Shown piece by piece: positions 42,659-51,952 of a stretch of 64,000 nt of DNA; position 1 is the first letter of the stretch; the number at the start of each line of letters is the position of its first letter. The translations under genes were made by a program, and so were the position numbers. This DNA is from Candidatus Binatia bacterium (GTDB taxonomy: Bacteria > Desulfobacterota > Binatia > HRBIN30): the NCBI GenBank assembly GCA_023150935.1, contig JAKLJW010000023.1:1-64000 (forward strand), read 5' to 3'. The notes under the pieces were generated by a model, which had not been told where the DNA came from, did no database searches, and saw only the letters and a program-made list of their open reading frames with translations.

Positions 42659-42807
42659 CTGCGCGCTTCGGATTCGGATACGGAACGGTGGGGTAGCGGC
42701 CGGAACGCGGAGAGCGGGGCGTTGGCCATTAGAAAGTCCTTGTTCAATCCTCTACGCAGCGACCGCCCCGCCCGCCCCCCCTTACGGCGTGTGGCATAAG
42801 CCGGCCA

Positions 42808-43995
42808 CTACAGCGCCGCCTCGAACAATCCTGCCGCACCCATGCCGCCCCCGACGCACATCGTCACGATACCCCAGCGCTTCTTCTGTCGCTGCAACTC
42901 GAGCAACAGGTGTCCGGTCTGGCGTGCACCGGTCATACCGTAGGGATGTCCGATCGAGATGGCGCCGCCGTTCGGGTTCAGCCTGGTCGAGTCGATGCCG
43001 AGCTTGTCCCGCACATAGACGGCCTGCGAGGCGAACGCCTCGTTGAGCTCGACGATGTCGATGTCGTCTATCTTCAGGCCATGCTGCTTGAGCAGCTTAG
43101 GCACGGCAAACACGGGGCCGATGCCCATCTCGTCGGGCTCGCAAGCCGCAAACACACAACCGCGGAAAAACCCGAGCGGCTTGATGCCCAGCGCCTTGGC
43201 GCGGTCAAGCGACATAATGAGGTTTACCGACGCGCCGTCGGAGAACTGCGAAGAGTTGCCCGCCGTAACCGAACCACCTTCCTTGAAGGCCGGGGCCAGC
43301 TTCGCGAGCCCCTCGGGGGTCGTGTCCGGTCGATTACACTCGTCGCGGTCGACAACGACCTCCTTTTGCGAGGTCACGCCGGTCGCCTTGTCGGTGACGT
43401 CCATCGTCGCCTTCATCGGCGCGATCTCGTCCCTGAATTTGCCCGCCTTTTGCGCCGCTGCCGTTCGCTGCTGCGAGGTCAGGGCGAATTCGTCCTGCTT
43501 CTCGCGACTCACCTTGTATCGGGTCGCCACCACCTCGGCGGTGAGGCCCATGGGCATGTAGATGTCCTTCTTGTGATCGAGGAGCCACGGGTTGAAAAGG
43601 TTGTTCTTGTTGAAATCGTTCTGCAGCATCGTGATGGACTCGATGCCGCCCCCGATAACCACATCTGCCCCCTCCACCATTACCATGTGCGCCGCGTTGG
43701 CGACGGCATTGAGGCCCGAGGAGCAGAACCGACTGACCGTCACGCCCGGAACTGTGATCGGCAAACCGGCGAGAACCGCGACGTTGCGGCCGGCGTTGAA
43801 CCCCTGCGGACCTTCGGGGAATCCCGTCCCGATCACGACCTCCTCGATCTCCTTCGGATCGAGCTGCGGAACCTTCTTCACGACTTCTTTGATACAGTGA
43901 GCTGCCATGTCATCCGGACGGGTGCGATTGAAAGAGCCGCGAAACGACTTGGCCATGCCGGTCCGGGCGGTGGCAACGATGACTGCTTCACGCAT
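42808..43995 (-). CDS. Acetyl-CoA acetyltransferase (thiolase)
   Basis: A 395-residue thiolase. The acyl-enzyme Cys91 (VSRFCSSGLNAV), the His in GGAISIGHPYGMTG and the C-terminal Cys in TMCVGGGMGAAG are all present. It either condenses two acetyl-CoA or cleaves 3-ketoacyl-CoA in beta-oxidation; this cannot be told from sequence. AAAGGAG lies 8 nt upstream of the ATG at 43995. An acyl-CoA dehydrogenase is encoded 5 kb away on the same strand but not in the same operon. Confidence 0.93.
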   Translation of the reverse strand: MREAVIVATARTGMAKSFRGSFNRTRPDDMAAHCIKEVVKKVPQLDPKEIEEVVIGTGFPEGPQGFNAGRNVAVLAGLPITVPGVTVSRFCSSGLNAVANAAHMVMVEGADVVIGGGIESITMLQNDFNKNNLFNPWLLDHKKDIYMPMGLTAEVVATRYKVSREKQDEFALTSQQRTAAAQKAGKFRDEIAPMKATMDVTDKATGVTSQKEVVVDRDECNRPDTTPEGLAKLAPAFKEGGSVTAGNSSQFSDGASVNLIMSLDRAKALGIKPLGFFRGCVFAACEPDEMGIGPVFAVPKLLKQHGLKIDDIDIVELNEAFASQAVYVRDKLGIDSTRLNPNGGAISIGHPYGMTGARQTGHLLLELQRQKKRWGIVTMCVGGGMGAAGLFEAAL

Positions 43996-44080
43996 GACGA
44001 GGTCTCCTTTGGACTTGCAAAACTGGCGGATGGTGTCAGGAGTCAGCCTCGGTTGCAAGCAGGGTCGCGGTCGGGGAGAC

Positions 44081-44096
44081 GGAGGGAGGTGATCCG
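44081..44096 (+). promoter_or_regulatory. Near-perfect Shine-Dalgarno of the lytic transglycosylase gene
   Basis: GGAGGTGATCC at 44086-44096 region within GGAGGGAGGTGATCCG matches the full anti-SD complement of 16S rRNA 3' end; GGAGG is about 7 nt before the GTG at 44097. It fixes this GTG as the start. Confidence 0.8.
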
Positions 44097-45938
44097 GTGC
44101 GGCAGACGTGCTGTGGCCTCGCGACGATTCTGGTGTGTGCCCTCGCCGCGGCGCAGACGGAGCGGCAGGTGCAGGTCCCTCTGCGACTGGACCACGCTTT
44201 CGTGCAGCAGGCGCTCGTGCAACAGGTCTATGGGGGGAAGCCCGGCAAAGCAGAGGTTTGGAATGACGGCAAGGACTGCGCTTACGTGCGCCTCTGGGAC
44301 CCAGTGGTCAGCAGCGCCGGCGATCGGCTGCGCGTCGTAACGCGCGGCGAGGGGCGACTCGGAACCGCCGTCGGCGGCCTGTGCCTGTCGCCGATCACGT
44401 GGGACGGATTCTTGGAGCTGATCGAGGTCCCCAGCGTCGGTCCCGATGGCGATGCCATCAGGTTCGCGATCGCCGACTCGCACGTCTACGACTTGCAGTG
44501 GAAGAAGCCTCTGATGACCGGACGGCTATGGGACCTCGTCAAGGATCGCGTGCACCCGAGGTTTGCCGCCGTCAGTATCGACATTGGGGGGCCTTTGCGC
44601 GACCTGCGCGAGCTACTTCCGTTCTGGGTCGCCGGCAGGGACACCCTGCAGGTGCGACGGATGCTCGAGTCCGTACGCGTCAGCGCCGTCGCGGTGACCG
44701 ACGCCGGCCTCGGCGCGACGCTCGCCTTTGAAGTTGCGGCACCGCCGGCAACCAGCCCTGCGCCCGCAGAACCCACGCTGACCCCGGAAGAACTGCGGCG
44801 CTGGGACGACGCCCTGCAGCGCTGGGACGCGTTTCTGACCTTCGTCATCAAGGTATTCGGCCGGGACCGCGCGGCACCCGATCTCCATGCGGCCTTGCGA
44901 ACGACATTGATCGAGGGCCGCTACGAGATCGTCGAAGTCCTCGCTCCGACGACTCCAGAGGCGTACGATCCGACGCCGGCTTTGTTCCTGAAGACCTGGG
45001 AGCGGCTCGCCCCGGTGTTGCGCAACGCCGCCGCGACGCAGCCGGGATCAGTGGGGCTGCGCTACATCAGCTTCATAACCGCAGCGGATGCTCTGGTGGC
45101 GCTGCACGAGCTCGGTCCGGGGATGGGGATCGAGATCTCCGGCGACGGCCTGCGGCGTATGGCTCGCATCCTCGCTCCGACTGCGGACGAAGACCCTTTG
45201 GCGTACTCCACCGAAGTCGACCCGGAGTTGCGCGACCTGTTCGGCTTCGGTGCACCGTTGCCGCCTCCCGACGTCCCTCCCGACGCCGTCGAATCGCAAT
45301 CCTGGTGGCGACAGTGGTGGCTCACGCGACCGGCATTGGCCGGCGAGGCGCCGCCGCCCGCAAGCGTATCCGGATGGCTGCCCACGACCGACCGCATCGA
45401 CGATTACTTGCGAGCGGTACGCCAGGTACTCGACGACGCCACGGCCGCAACCCTCGATCGCCAGCCCCTCGGCGAGTCCTACCTCGATCTGTACCGCCGA
45501 CTGGTGCTGGCGACGGCGTGGCAGGAAAGCTGCTGGCGCCAGTTCGTACGCAGCGGCGGGCAGGCAACTTACATCCGCTCACCGGTCGGTGCCGTGGGTT
45601 TGATGCAAATCAACGAGCGGGTCTGGCGCGGTTTGTACGATATTCGCGGCCTGCGCTGGGACATCCGGTACAACGCCCGCGCCGGGACCGAGATTCTGCA
45701 GCACTACCTGCGCGACTACGCCATCGCCCGCGGCGAGCACGAACGCCCCGGCGGTCATGACAACCTGGCCCGTGCCACCTACGCCGTGTACAACGGCGGT
45801 CCCGGACATCTGGCTCGGTACCGCAAGCCGCAGACATCCCGCCAGTTGCGTCACATCGATCGCGTGTTCTGGGAGAAGTTCAGCGCCGTAAGCGAGGGAC
45901 GGGAGTCCGAAGTGAGGCGGTGTTTCGTGGGGGCCTGA
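44097..45938 (+). CDS. Lytic transglycosylase (SLT domain) protein, exported
   Basis: A 613-residue protein. It starts with a short signal-like segment (CCGLATILVCALAAAQT), has a long N-terminal region of no recognised fold (about 25-430), and ends in an SLT/Slt35-like muramidase domain at about 460-600: catalytic Glu in ATAWQESCW, then SPVGAVGLMQINERVW and ATYAVYNGGPGHLARY. These enzymes cleave the glycan strands of peptidoglycan. The 400-residue N-terminal part is unusual for this size. The GTG start follows a near-perfect Shine-Dalgarno sequence. Confidence 0.87.
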   Translation: MRQTCCGLATILVCALAAAQTERQVQVPLRLDHAFVQQALVQQVYGGKPGKAEVWNDGKDCAYVRLWDPVVSSAGDRLRVVTRGEGRLGTAVGGLCLSPITWDGFLELIEVPSVGPDGDAIRFAIADSHVYDLQWKKPLMTGRLWDLVKDRVHPRFAAVSIDIGGPLRDLRELLPFWVAGRDTLQVRRMLESVRVSAVAVTDAGLGATLAFEVAAPPATSPAPAEPTLTPEELRRWDDALQRWDAFLTFVIKVFGRDRAAPDLHAALRTTLIEGRYEIVEVLAPTTPEAYDPTPALFLKTWERLAPVLRNAAATQPGSVGLRYISFITAADALVALHELGPGMGIEISGDGLRRMARILAPTADEDPLAYSTEVDPELRDLFGFGAPLPPPDVPPDAVESQSWWRQWWLTRPALAGEAPPPASVSGWLPTTDRIDDYLRAVRQVLDDATAATLDRQPLGESYLDLYRRLVLATAWQESCWRQFVRSGGQATYIRSPVGAVGLMQINERVWRGLYDIRGLRWDIRYNARAGTEILQHYLRDYAIARGEHERPGGHDNLARATYAVYNGGPGHLARYRKPQTSRQLRHIDRVFWEKFSAVSEGRESEVRRCFVGA

Positions 45939-45949
45939 GGGCGGTCGCG

Positions 45950-46645
45950 CTACCGTTCGGAACCCTCGCCCGCGCGGCGCTTACGCACGATCGTGAGGCC
46001 GTCGGCAATAGGAACCATCACGCTTTCGACCCGCGGATCGACGGCAAGACCATCGTTGAGGGTTCGCAGGGCAAGCGTATCCGCGTCCTGCGCGTAGGGG
46101 TTGGCAACCTCGCCCATCCACAGCACGTTATCGAACAGGACCAGGCCATTCGGGCGCAGGCGCAGCAGAATCTCCTCGAAGTAGTCGGAGTAGCCGGGCT
46201 TGTCGGCATCGACAAATGCAAGGTCGAATTGCTCCGTCGGCGGCAACCCGCGCAGGGTTTCCAGGGCAGGACCAAGTCGGAGATCGATCTTGTGAGCGAC
46301 ATCGGCCCGCTCCCAGAAGCGCCGGCCGATCGATGTCCATTCCTCGCTGATATCGCAGCACAGAAGGCGCCCGTCGTCGGGCAATGCCCGTGCCAGACAC
46401 AGGGCGCTGTAACCGGTGAAAGTGCCGACCTCGATCGCGTGTCGCGCGCCGATCGCTCGTGCCAGCAGAGCCATGAATGCTCCCTGCTCCGGTGCGACCT
46501 GCATCAGACTGATGTTCCCGAGAGCCGCAGTTTCCTCAGCCAGTTCGGCAAGCAAAGGGTCCCGATCGCTGCGGTGCGCAACGAGATAACTGTACGTCTC
46601 CGGCGTCAAAGCGATGAACTTGTCGAGCACGGGTCCGATCTCCAT
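45950..46645 (-). CDS. SAM-dependent O-methyltransferase (COMT-like family 3)
   Basis: A 231-residue protein of the caffeoyl-CoA/catechol O-methyltransferase-like family: SAM-binding AIEVGTFTGYSALCLARAL, metal site FDLAFVDADKPGYSDYFE and LVLFDNVLWMGEV. These are Mg-dependent enzymes acting on catechols; the natural substrate is unknown. The ATG at 46645 is used because upstream residues overlap the stress-protein gene. It converges on the transglycosylase gene (11 bp). Confidence 0.9.
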   Translation of the reverse strand: MEIGPVLDKFIALTPETYSYLVAHRSDRDPLLAELAEETAALGNISLMQVAPEQGAFMALLARAIGARHAIEVGTFTGYSALCLARALPDDGRLLCCDISEEWTSIGRRFWERADVAHKIDLRLGPALETLRGLPPTEQFDLAFVDADKPGYSDYFEEILLRLRPNGLVLFDNVLWMGEVANPYAQDADTLALRTLNDGLAVDPRVESVMVPIADGLTIVRKRRAGEGSER

Positions 46646-46673
46646 CCGGTTCGCAGCGACGGGCCCGGCGCAG

Positions 46674-47129
46674 CTAGCGCACCACCAACACCGGGCAATG
46701 GGCGTGGCGCACGACCCGTTCGGCGACGCTGCCCAACAGGAGGTGGCGCAAGCCGGTTCTACCCTTGGTGGCAATCACGACCAGATCGACCCCTTCCTGT
46801 TCGGCAACTCGGATTATCTCCTCCGCCGGCATGCCATGGGCGACCACGGTACGGTAGCGCACACCGGCGAGCGGTCCGGTCTTCGGCACACATTCGATCA
46901 AGGCGTTGCGAGCGTCGATCTCGGCCCGCTCCCGTGCATCGGGCCCGAGCACATCGCTGGGATAGTACTGCGCATACATAGGATTGGGCACAACCAGGGC
47001 TTCGAAGACGTGACAGAGCAAGACTTCGGCCTCCTGATCGGCAGCGATGCGAAAGGCGTGGTCAACGGCATGGTTTCCCGCCTCGGAGAAGTCGGTGGTC
47101 ACGAGTATCCGGGTGAAGTATTCGAACAT
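46674..47129 (-). CDS. Universal stress protein (UspA family)
   Basis: A 151-residue UspA-like protein with the ATP-binding signature near the C-terminus: VIATKGRTGLRHLLLGSVAERV, shown split as ATKGRTGLRH and LLGSVAERV, then HCPVLVVR. N-terminal ILVTTDFSEAG matches the family. Start at 47129 (MFEYFTRIL) or 47135. It is divergent from ackA (123 bp between). Confidence 0.9.
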   Translation of the reverse strand: MFEYFTRILVTTDFSEAGNHAVDHAFRIAADQEAEVLLCHVFEALVVPNPMYAQYYPSDVLGPDARERAEIDARNALIECVPKTGPLAGVRYRTVVAHGMPAEEIIRVAEQEGVDLVVIATKGRTGLRHLLLGSVAERVVRHAHCPVLVVR

Positions 47130-47252
47130 GCGCACACCCTCCGGTCCCGAGTATACCTGCTTCCGCGCCGACGAACAGGGATCGAGACAGGTCCCACCGG
47201 ATTGGCCCCGCGACCGCTTCGGGGTATTGAAACGCCACAGCGGCAGGCTCCC

Positions 47253-48458
47253 ATGTCAGAAACGATTCTCGTAGTTAACGCCGGCTCTTCGAGCATCAAG
47301 TTCGCCCTGTTCGACGTCGGCACAAGCGGCAGACTGGCGCCCGGGGCGCACGGCCAGGTCGAGGGTATCGGCACCGCGCCGCGGCTGACGGTCGGCACCG
47401 GCGGATCGGCGAGCATCGACCGGCCATGCCCGAAGGCCGCGACGCACCAGGGTGCGCTCGACGAGATCCGGCACTGGCTCGGCGAGCACTTGAGGGGCGG
47501 TGTCGTTCGGGCCGTGGGCCATCGTATCGTACACGGTGGCCAGGAGTTCGCCACCCCGGTGCGGATCGATGCGGCAGTGCTCGCCGCGCTCGAACAACTG
47601 ATCCCCCTCGCACCGCTGCACCAACCGCACAACCTTGCCGTCATCCGGGCGGTGGCTGAGTCGATGCCCGAGGTGGCGCAGGTGGCCTGCTTCGACACTG
47701 CCTTTCACCGCTCGCAGCCGCCGGTTGCGCAAGCCTGCGCGCTGCCGCGGCAGATCACGGATATGGGGGTGCGGCGTTACGGCTTCCACGGCCTCTCGTA
47801 CGAGTACATCGCCTCGGCCTTGCCGACCCTCGCTCCGGAAGTCGGCGACGGCCGAGTCGTCGTCGCCCATCTCGGTAACGGCGCCAGCATGTGTGCCATG
47901 CGGGACGGCCGAAGCGTCGCGACCACGATGGGGTTCACTGCCCTCGACGGCCTGGTGATGGGTACCCGCTGCGGGGCCCTCGACCCCGGGGTGCTACTCT
48001 ACCTGATGGACCAGCGAGGGATGGACGCCCGTGCGTTGGAACGGTTGCTGTACCACGAGGCGGGTTTGCTGGGCGTCTCCGGCATCTCGAGCGACATGCG
48101 AACGTTACTCGCCAGTGGCGAGGCGCGCGCCGCGGCTGCCGTCGACCTCTTCGTGTACCGGATCTCGCGCGAGCTGGGCTCCCTGGTAGCCGCCCTCGGC
48201 GGTGTCGACGCACTGGTGTTCACCGGCGGCATCGGCGAGAACGCCGCCACAATTCGCGCCCGGGTGTGCACCGACGCCGCATGGCTGGGTCTGGCCCTCG
48301 ATCGCGCCGCCAACGAGGCCGGCGGCCCATGCATCTCCCGCTCGCCCGCACCGCCATCCGCCTGGGTAGTGCGAACCGACGAAAACCTCATGATCGCCCG
48401 CCATACGCAGCGCGTTCTGACGGCTTCCGCCGCACCGCTTTCAGCGCCACGGCGGTAA
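47253..48458 (+). CDS. ackA: Acetate kinase
   Basis: A 401-residue acetate kinase: VVNAGSSSIKFALFD at the start, the arginine-containing GHRIVHGGQEF, the MGVRRYGFHGLSYEYI segment and GFTALDGLVMGTRCGALDPG. It interconverts acetate and acetyl phosphate with ATP. The usual partner phosphate acetyltransferase (pta) is not nearby. The frame is open far upstream, but the ATG at 47253 gives the conserved N-terminus. Confidence 0.94.
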   Translation: MSETILVVNAGSSSIKFALFDVGTSGRLAPGAHGQVEGIGTAPRLTVGTGGSASIDRPCPKAATHQGALDEIRHWLGEHLRGGVVRAVGHRIVHGGQEFATPVRIDAAVLAALEQLIPLAPLHQPHNLAVIRAVAESMPEVAQVACFDTAFHRSQPPVAQACALPRQITDMGVRRYGFHGLSYEYIASALPTLAPEVGDGRVVVAHLGNGASMCAMRDGRSVATTMGFTALDGLVMGTRCGALDPGVLLYLMDQRGMDARALERLLYHEAGLLGVSGISSDMRTLLASGEARAAAAVDLFVYRISRELGSLVAALGGVDALVFTGGIGENAATIRARVCTDAAWLGLALDRAANEAGGPCISRSPAPPSAWVVRTDENLMIARHTQRVLTASAAPLSAPRR

Positions 48459-48483
48459 CCTGCTGCCGGCCTCCGCCTTCCGC

Positions 48484-49632
48484 CTAGGTCAGCCCCAACC
48501 GGCGCGCAATGATAACCTTCATGATCTCGTTCGTGCCGGCATAGATGCTCTGCACGGCCGCATCCGCGTAATCCATGGCGATGGGATACTCCAGCATGAA
48601 CCCATAGCCACCGTGGAGCTGCACGCAGTCGCTGGTCAATCGCTTCTGGAGATCGGTCGTCCACCACTTCGCCATGCTCACTTCCTTGACGATATCCTCG
48701 CCGCGCACGTGGGCGACGAGCAGCTTGTCGACAAACGCCTGACCGATCTCGCACTCGGTGGCGTACTCGGCAAGCTTGAACTGCGTGTTCTGGAAGGCGG
48801 CGACGGACTGGCCGAAAGCCTTACGCTGTTTGGTGTAATCGATGGTGTCGGCAAGGGCCCGCCGGCACGAGGTTATCGACGCCACGGCGATCGACAGCCG
48901 CTCCTGTTGGAGTTTCTCCATGAGCATGCGGAAGCCCTGCCCCTCCGCACCGAGAAGGTTGCGTACCGGCACCGCGCAGTCCTCGAACGACAGTTCGCTG
49001 GTGTCCTGACCGCGCAGGCCGAGCTTGTCCAACTTCCTTCCCTTGACGAACCCGGGTGTACCCGCCTCGACCAGAATCAAGCTAATGCCCTGGTGGGGCG
49101 GGTTGGCGTCGGGATCGGTCTTGGCGACGACGATGAACAGGTCGCCGATCTGACCGTTGGAGATGAATGTCTTGGAACCGTTGAGGATGTAGTGATCGCC
49201 GCGCCGGAGGGCGCGCGTTTGCACATTCGCCAGGTCGGAGCCGGTGCCGGGTTCGGTCATGGCGATGCCGAGGAGGATATCGCCGGCGATCGCCCCCGGG
49301 AGGTACTTCCGTTTCTGTTCGACGTTGCCGTACGCAACCAGGTAGGGCATGCAGATGTCCGAGTGCAGCGAGATCATCATGGCGTGCGCTCGGATCCACG
49401 TCATCTCCTCGATAATGACGGCATCGTAAAGGAAGTCCCCGCCGGCACCGCCGTACTCGGCGGGCTGGTTCGCACCAAGGAAACCTGCCGCCCCGGCTCG
49501 CCGCCAGGTTTCGCGGTCGCTCATACCGCGGAGGTTCCACTCGGGGATCTTGGGCATTACCTCCGCCTCCGCAAAGCGCCGGAACTGGCTACGAAACTGC
49601 TCGTGTTCTTCGGTGAAGATATCGCGTCGCAT
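48484..49632 (-). CDS. Acyl-CoA dehydrogenase
   Basis: A 382-residue FAD enzyme that oxidises acyl-CoA to enoyl-CoA. Recognisable blocks are AMTEPGTGSDLANVQTRA, the FAD/substrate region SNGQIGDLFIVVAK, KAFGQSVAAFQNTQFKLAEY, and VQLHGGYGFMLEYPIAMDY. Length and motifs fit the short-chain class. The stop is 25 bp from the convergent ackA stop. Electron-transfer flavoprotein genes are not in the window. Confidence 0.94.
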   Translation of the reverse strand: MRRDIFTEEHEQFRSQFRRFAEAEVMPKIPEWNLRGMSDRETWRRAGAAGFLGANQPAEYGGAGGDFLYDAVIIEEMTWIRAHAMMISLHSDICMPYLVAYGNVEQKRKYLPGAIAGDILLGIAMTEPGTGSDLANVQTRALRRGDHYILNGSKTFISNGQIGDLFIVVAKTDPDANPPHQGISLILVEAGTPGFVKGRKLDKLGLRGQDTSELSFEDCAVPVRNLLGAEGQGFRMLMEKLQQERLSIAVASITSCRRALADTIDYTKQRKAFGQSVAAFQNTQFKLAEYATECEIGQAFVDKLLVAHVRGEDIVKEVSMAKWWTTDLQKRLTSDCVQLHGGYGFMLEYPIAMDYADAAVQSIYAGTNEIMKVIIARRLGLT

Positions 49633-49742
49633 GCAAGCCTCCTGACGGGCACCCGGCCGTCCGCACGCGAGTGAACGCGGGCGTGGCGGCGCGGGATATT
49701 ACCGGCGTACCGCCGTCATGGCGAGGGGGGCGTACATGCGCA

Positions 49743-50333
49743 CTACCGCGCCGCGGCGTCGGCGCGAATGGCCGCAGCTATGTCGGCGCTCATCGTCGCC
49801 AACGCCCGACTGTGGGCCGCCGCCAGCGCATCGAAGGAGTCGTCGCCAACCGGCTCGCGGGTGGCGGTGCGCCCGACCCGCGTCGACCCGTCGGTCGCCC
49901 GCTGCACGGTCCACACCGCATCCAGCACGGCCGCCTGCAGTCGTAGCGACTCGAAGCGCTGCACATCGATCGTCACACGATACGCGGGAGCGAAGTTCGC
50001 CAGCGGCCAGGCCGCCACGTCGGGCGTCCCGAGCAACGTCGCAAGATCGGCGGCAACGGTCCGCGAAATAGCGTCGGCCAGAGGCGCCACCCAACGATTG
50101 AACTCGTCGATGTCGACACGGTTCGGCGCGATCTGCACCACAAACTGCGGTCGATCGACGGCCGCCGGAATCGTCACCGGCCCGACCAACACCGCACATG
50201 CGGTCGCCGGCGTGCCATCGGCCCGCGCCGTGGCCGACAACGTGTAGAAACGGGAAGGCGCCGACGCTCCGCAGCCACACAGCGACGACGCCGAAGCCAG
50301 GATCGCGAGCATACGGAAGAACGGCGGCGTCAT
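49743..50333 (-). CDS. pqiC: Outer-membrane lipoprotein PqiC-like (DUF330/ABC auxiliary)
   Basis: A 196-residue lipoprotein: hydrophobic signal with lipobox LCGC (about residues 18-21) and the family pattern FYTLSAT near residue 30, VDRPQFVVQI and EFNRWVAPLADAI. PqiC sits at the outer-membrane end of the PqiABC lipid-transport system. The ATG overlaps the pqiB stop as ATGA. Confidence 0.85.
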   Translation of the reverse strand: MTPPFFRMLAILASASSLCGCGASAPSRFYTLSATARADGTPATACAVLVGPVTIPAAVDRPQFVVQIAPNRVDIDEFNRWVAPLADAISRTVAADLATLLGTPDVAAWPLANFAPAYRVTIDVQRFESLRLQAAVLDAVWTVQRATDGSTRVGRTATREPVGDDSFDALAAAHSRALATMSADIAAAIRADAAAR

Positions 50334-51952
50334 GGCCGACCCTCTCCCGACTTGCCGCGCAACAACGCTTCCGGGTGCCGCTCAAGATAGTCAACCAGCA
50401 CGCGCAGACCGCGAGCGGCACGAGCGACTTCCTGCAACGCGACAGCGACCTCCTGACTCAGCACCGACTCGGGCTTGACGAGCTGGTCGGCGTGATCGAG
50501 GGCGCTGCGGGCGCTAACCAGCGTGCGGCCAAGTTCCTCGACGGCACGTTGCACGTCGTTGCCAAGTCGCTCGTAAGGAACCCGATCGAGCTTCGCCAGC
50601 AGTCCCTGCACATCTTCGCCAATGGCATCGAAAGGTACGCCGTCGAGCTTTCGAACGATGCTGGCAATGCGGGTTTCCAGCGCCGCAAGCTGACCCGGCA
50701 CCGTCGGCAGCTCAACCGGATCGTGCGTCCAATCCACGGTCTCGGGAGGGGCTTCGGGAAAGAAATCGAAGGCCACAAATAACGCTCCAGTTAGCAGGTT
50801 CCCCGTCTGGAGCTGCGCCCGTACCCCGTGCGCCACCAAAGAGTCGATCAACTGCCGCCGCATCGCTCCGGAATCGGGGTTCGCCTCCGGTTCGATCACC
50901 CTGACGCCAAAGCGCTGCAGGTCGATCCGGATTGTTACCGGGGCGGTGAACGTGAACGTCCGGGCATCGACCTGTCCGCTGACACCGACCACTTCGCCGA
51001 TGGGAATGCCACGAAACTCCACGGGCGCCCCATCGACAAGCCCACGCACCGACTCCGTGAACACCAGTACGTACGTCTGTGGGTCCTGAGCGGTCATCTT
51101 AAGAGCATCGCTGCGGTTGTCGAAGAGAGGAAAGAGGGCATCGGTCTCCGCCGCCGATCTCGTCGTCGCGGTGGCAGGCGTTTCGAACGCGATCCCGCCG
51201 ACCAGAATGGACAGCAGCGATTGCGTCTCTATGTCGATCCCGCCTGCGGTCAGTGACACGTCGACACCGCTGGCTTGCCAGAAGCGCGTGTCGGCATTGA
51301 CGTACCGGTCGTACGGCGCTTGCACGAAGACCCGGACGGTGATGGCCTGGCCGTCCGGATCGAGTACGTATGACGCCACCTGTCCCACCTGCAGGCGCCT
51401 GAAGAACAGCGGCGTCCCAGTGTCGATCGACCCCAGGTCACGGGTCTTCAGCTTGAAGAAACGACCGGCAGTCTCCCCGGTTACGACGGGCGGAGCGTCC
51501 AGAGCGACAAACTCGCGTCGCCTCTGCGGTGACTTACCGATCTCCATGCCGATGTACGCGCCGGAAATCAGCGTGCTCAAACCGGTCACATTCGCTCCGG
51601 AAATGCGCGGGCCCACGACCCAGAACCGTGTATCCTCGGCAAGCAAGTCGGCCGTTCCCGGTGCCATCTGCGCCCAGGCGATGACCCGTTTGTGATCGTC
51701 CGCGAGGGCGATCGTCGTCAACGTCCCCACCGGTACGCCATTGTAATGGATCTGGGTCTTGCCGGCCTCGAGGCCTTCGGCGGACCTGAAAACGATAGAG
51801 ATCGTGGGCCCCTGATTCAGGATGCGAGTCGCCGCGACCCACGCGCCGACCAACGCAGCCACAGCCGGTACGATCCAGACGGCGGAGATCCGCGCACGTG
51901 CCTTCGCAACGATCTTCGATTCCGGGAGCGGCGGCGGGTCGCGCTCAGGCAT
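50330..51952 (-). CDS. pqiB: MCE-domain tunnel protein PqiB
   Basis: A 540-residue protein with an N-terminal membrane anchor (about 22-42) and three MCE domains: the first near IHYNGVPVGTL, the second near FFRRLQVGQV, the third near VEFRGIPIGEVVGV, then a long helical C-terminus. PqiB forms a periplasmic tunnel for lipids. It overlaps pqiA2 by 8 bp and pqiC by 4 bp. Confidence 0.9.
   Translation of the reverse strand: MPERDPPPLPESKIVAKARARISAVWIVPAVAALVGAWVAATRILNQGPTISIVFRSAEGLEAGKTQIHYNGVPVGTLTTIALADDHKRVIAWAQMAPGTADLLAEDTRFWVVGPRISGANVTGLSTLISGAYIGMEIGKSPQRRREFVALDAPPVVTGETAGRFFKLKTRDLGSIDTGTPLFFRRLQVGQVASYVLDPDGQAITVRVFVQAPYDRYVNADTRFWQASGVDVSLTAGGIDIETQSLLSILVGGIAFETPATATTRSAAETDALFPLFDNRSDALKMTAQDPQTYVLVFTESVRGLVDGAPVEFRGIPIGEVVGVSGQVDARTFTFTAPVTIRIDLQRFGVRVIEPEANPDSGAMRRQLIDSLVAHGVRAQLQTGNLLTGALFVAFDFFPEAPPETVDWTHDPVELPTVPGQLAALETRIASIVRKLDGVPFDAIGEDVQGLLAKLDRVPYERLGNDVQRAVEELGRTLVSARSALDHADQLVKPESVLSQEVAVALQEVARAARGLRVLVDYLERHPEALLRGKSGEGRP

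Noticed and set aside
45920-46981. Long plus-strand open frame (353 codons) opposite the O-methyltransferase and stress-protein genes
   Set aside because: It is antisense to two genes with clear family motifs; its translation is His/Gln/Arg-rich without domain character, as expected of shadows in GC-rich DNA.
48613-49674. 353-codon plus-strand open frame over the acyl-CoA dehydrogenase
   Set aside because: Antisense shadow of a gene with clear acyl-CoA dehydrogenase blocks.
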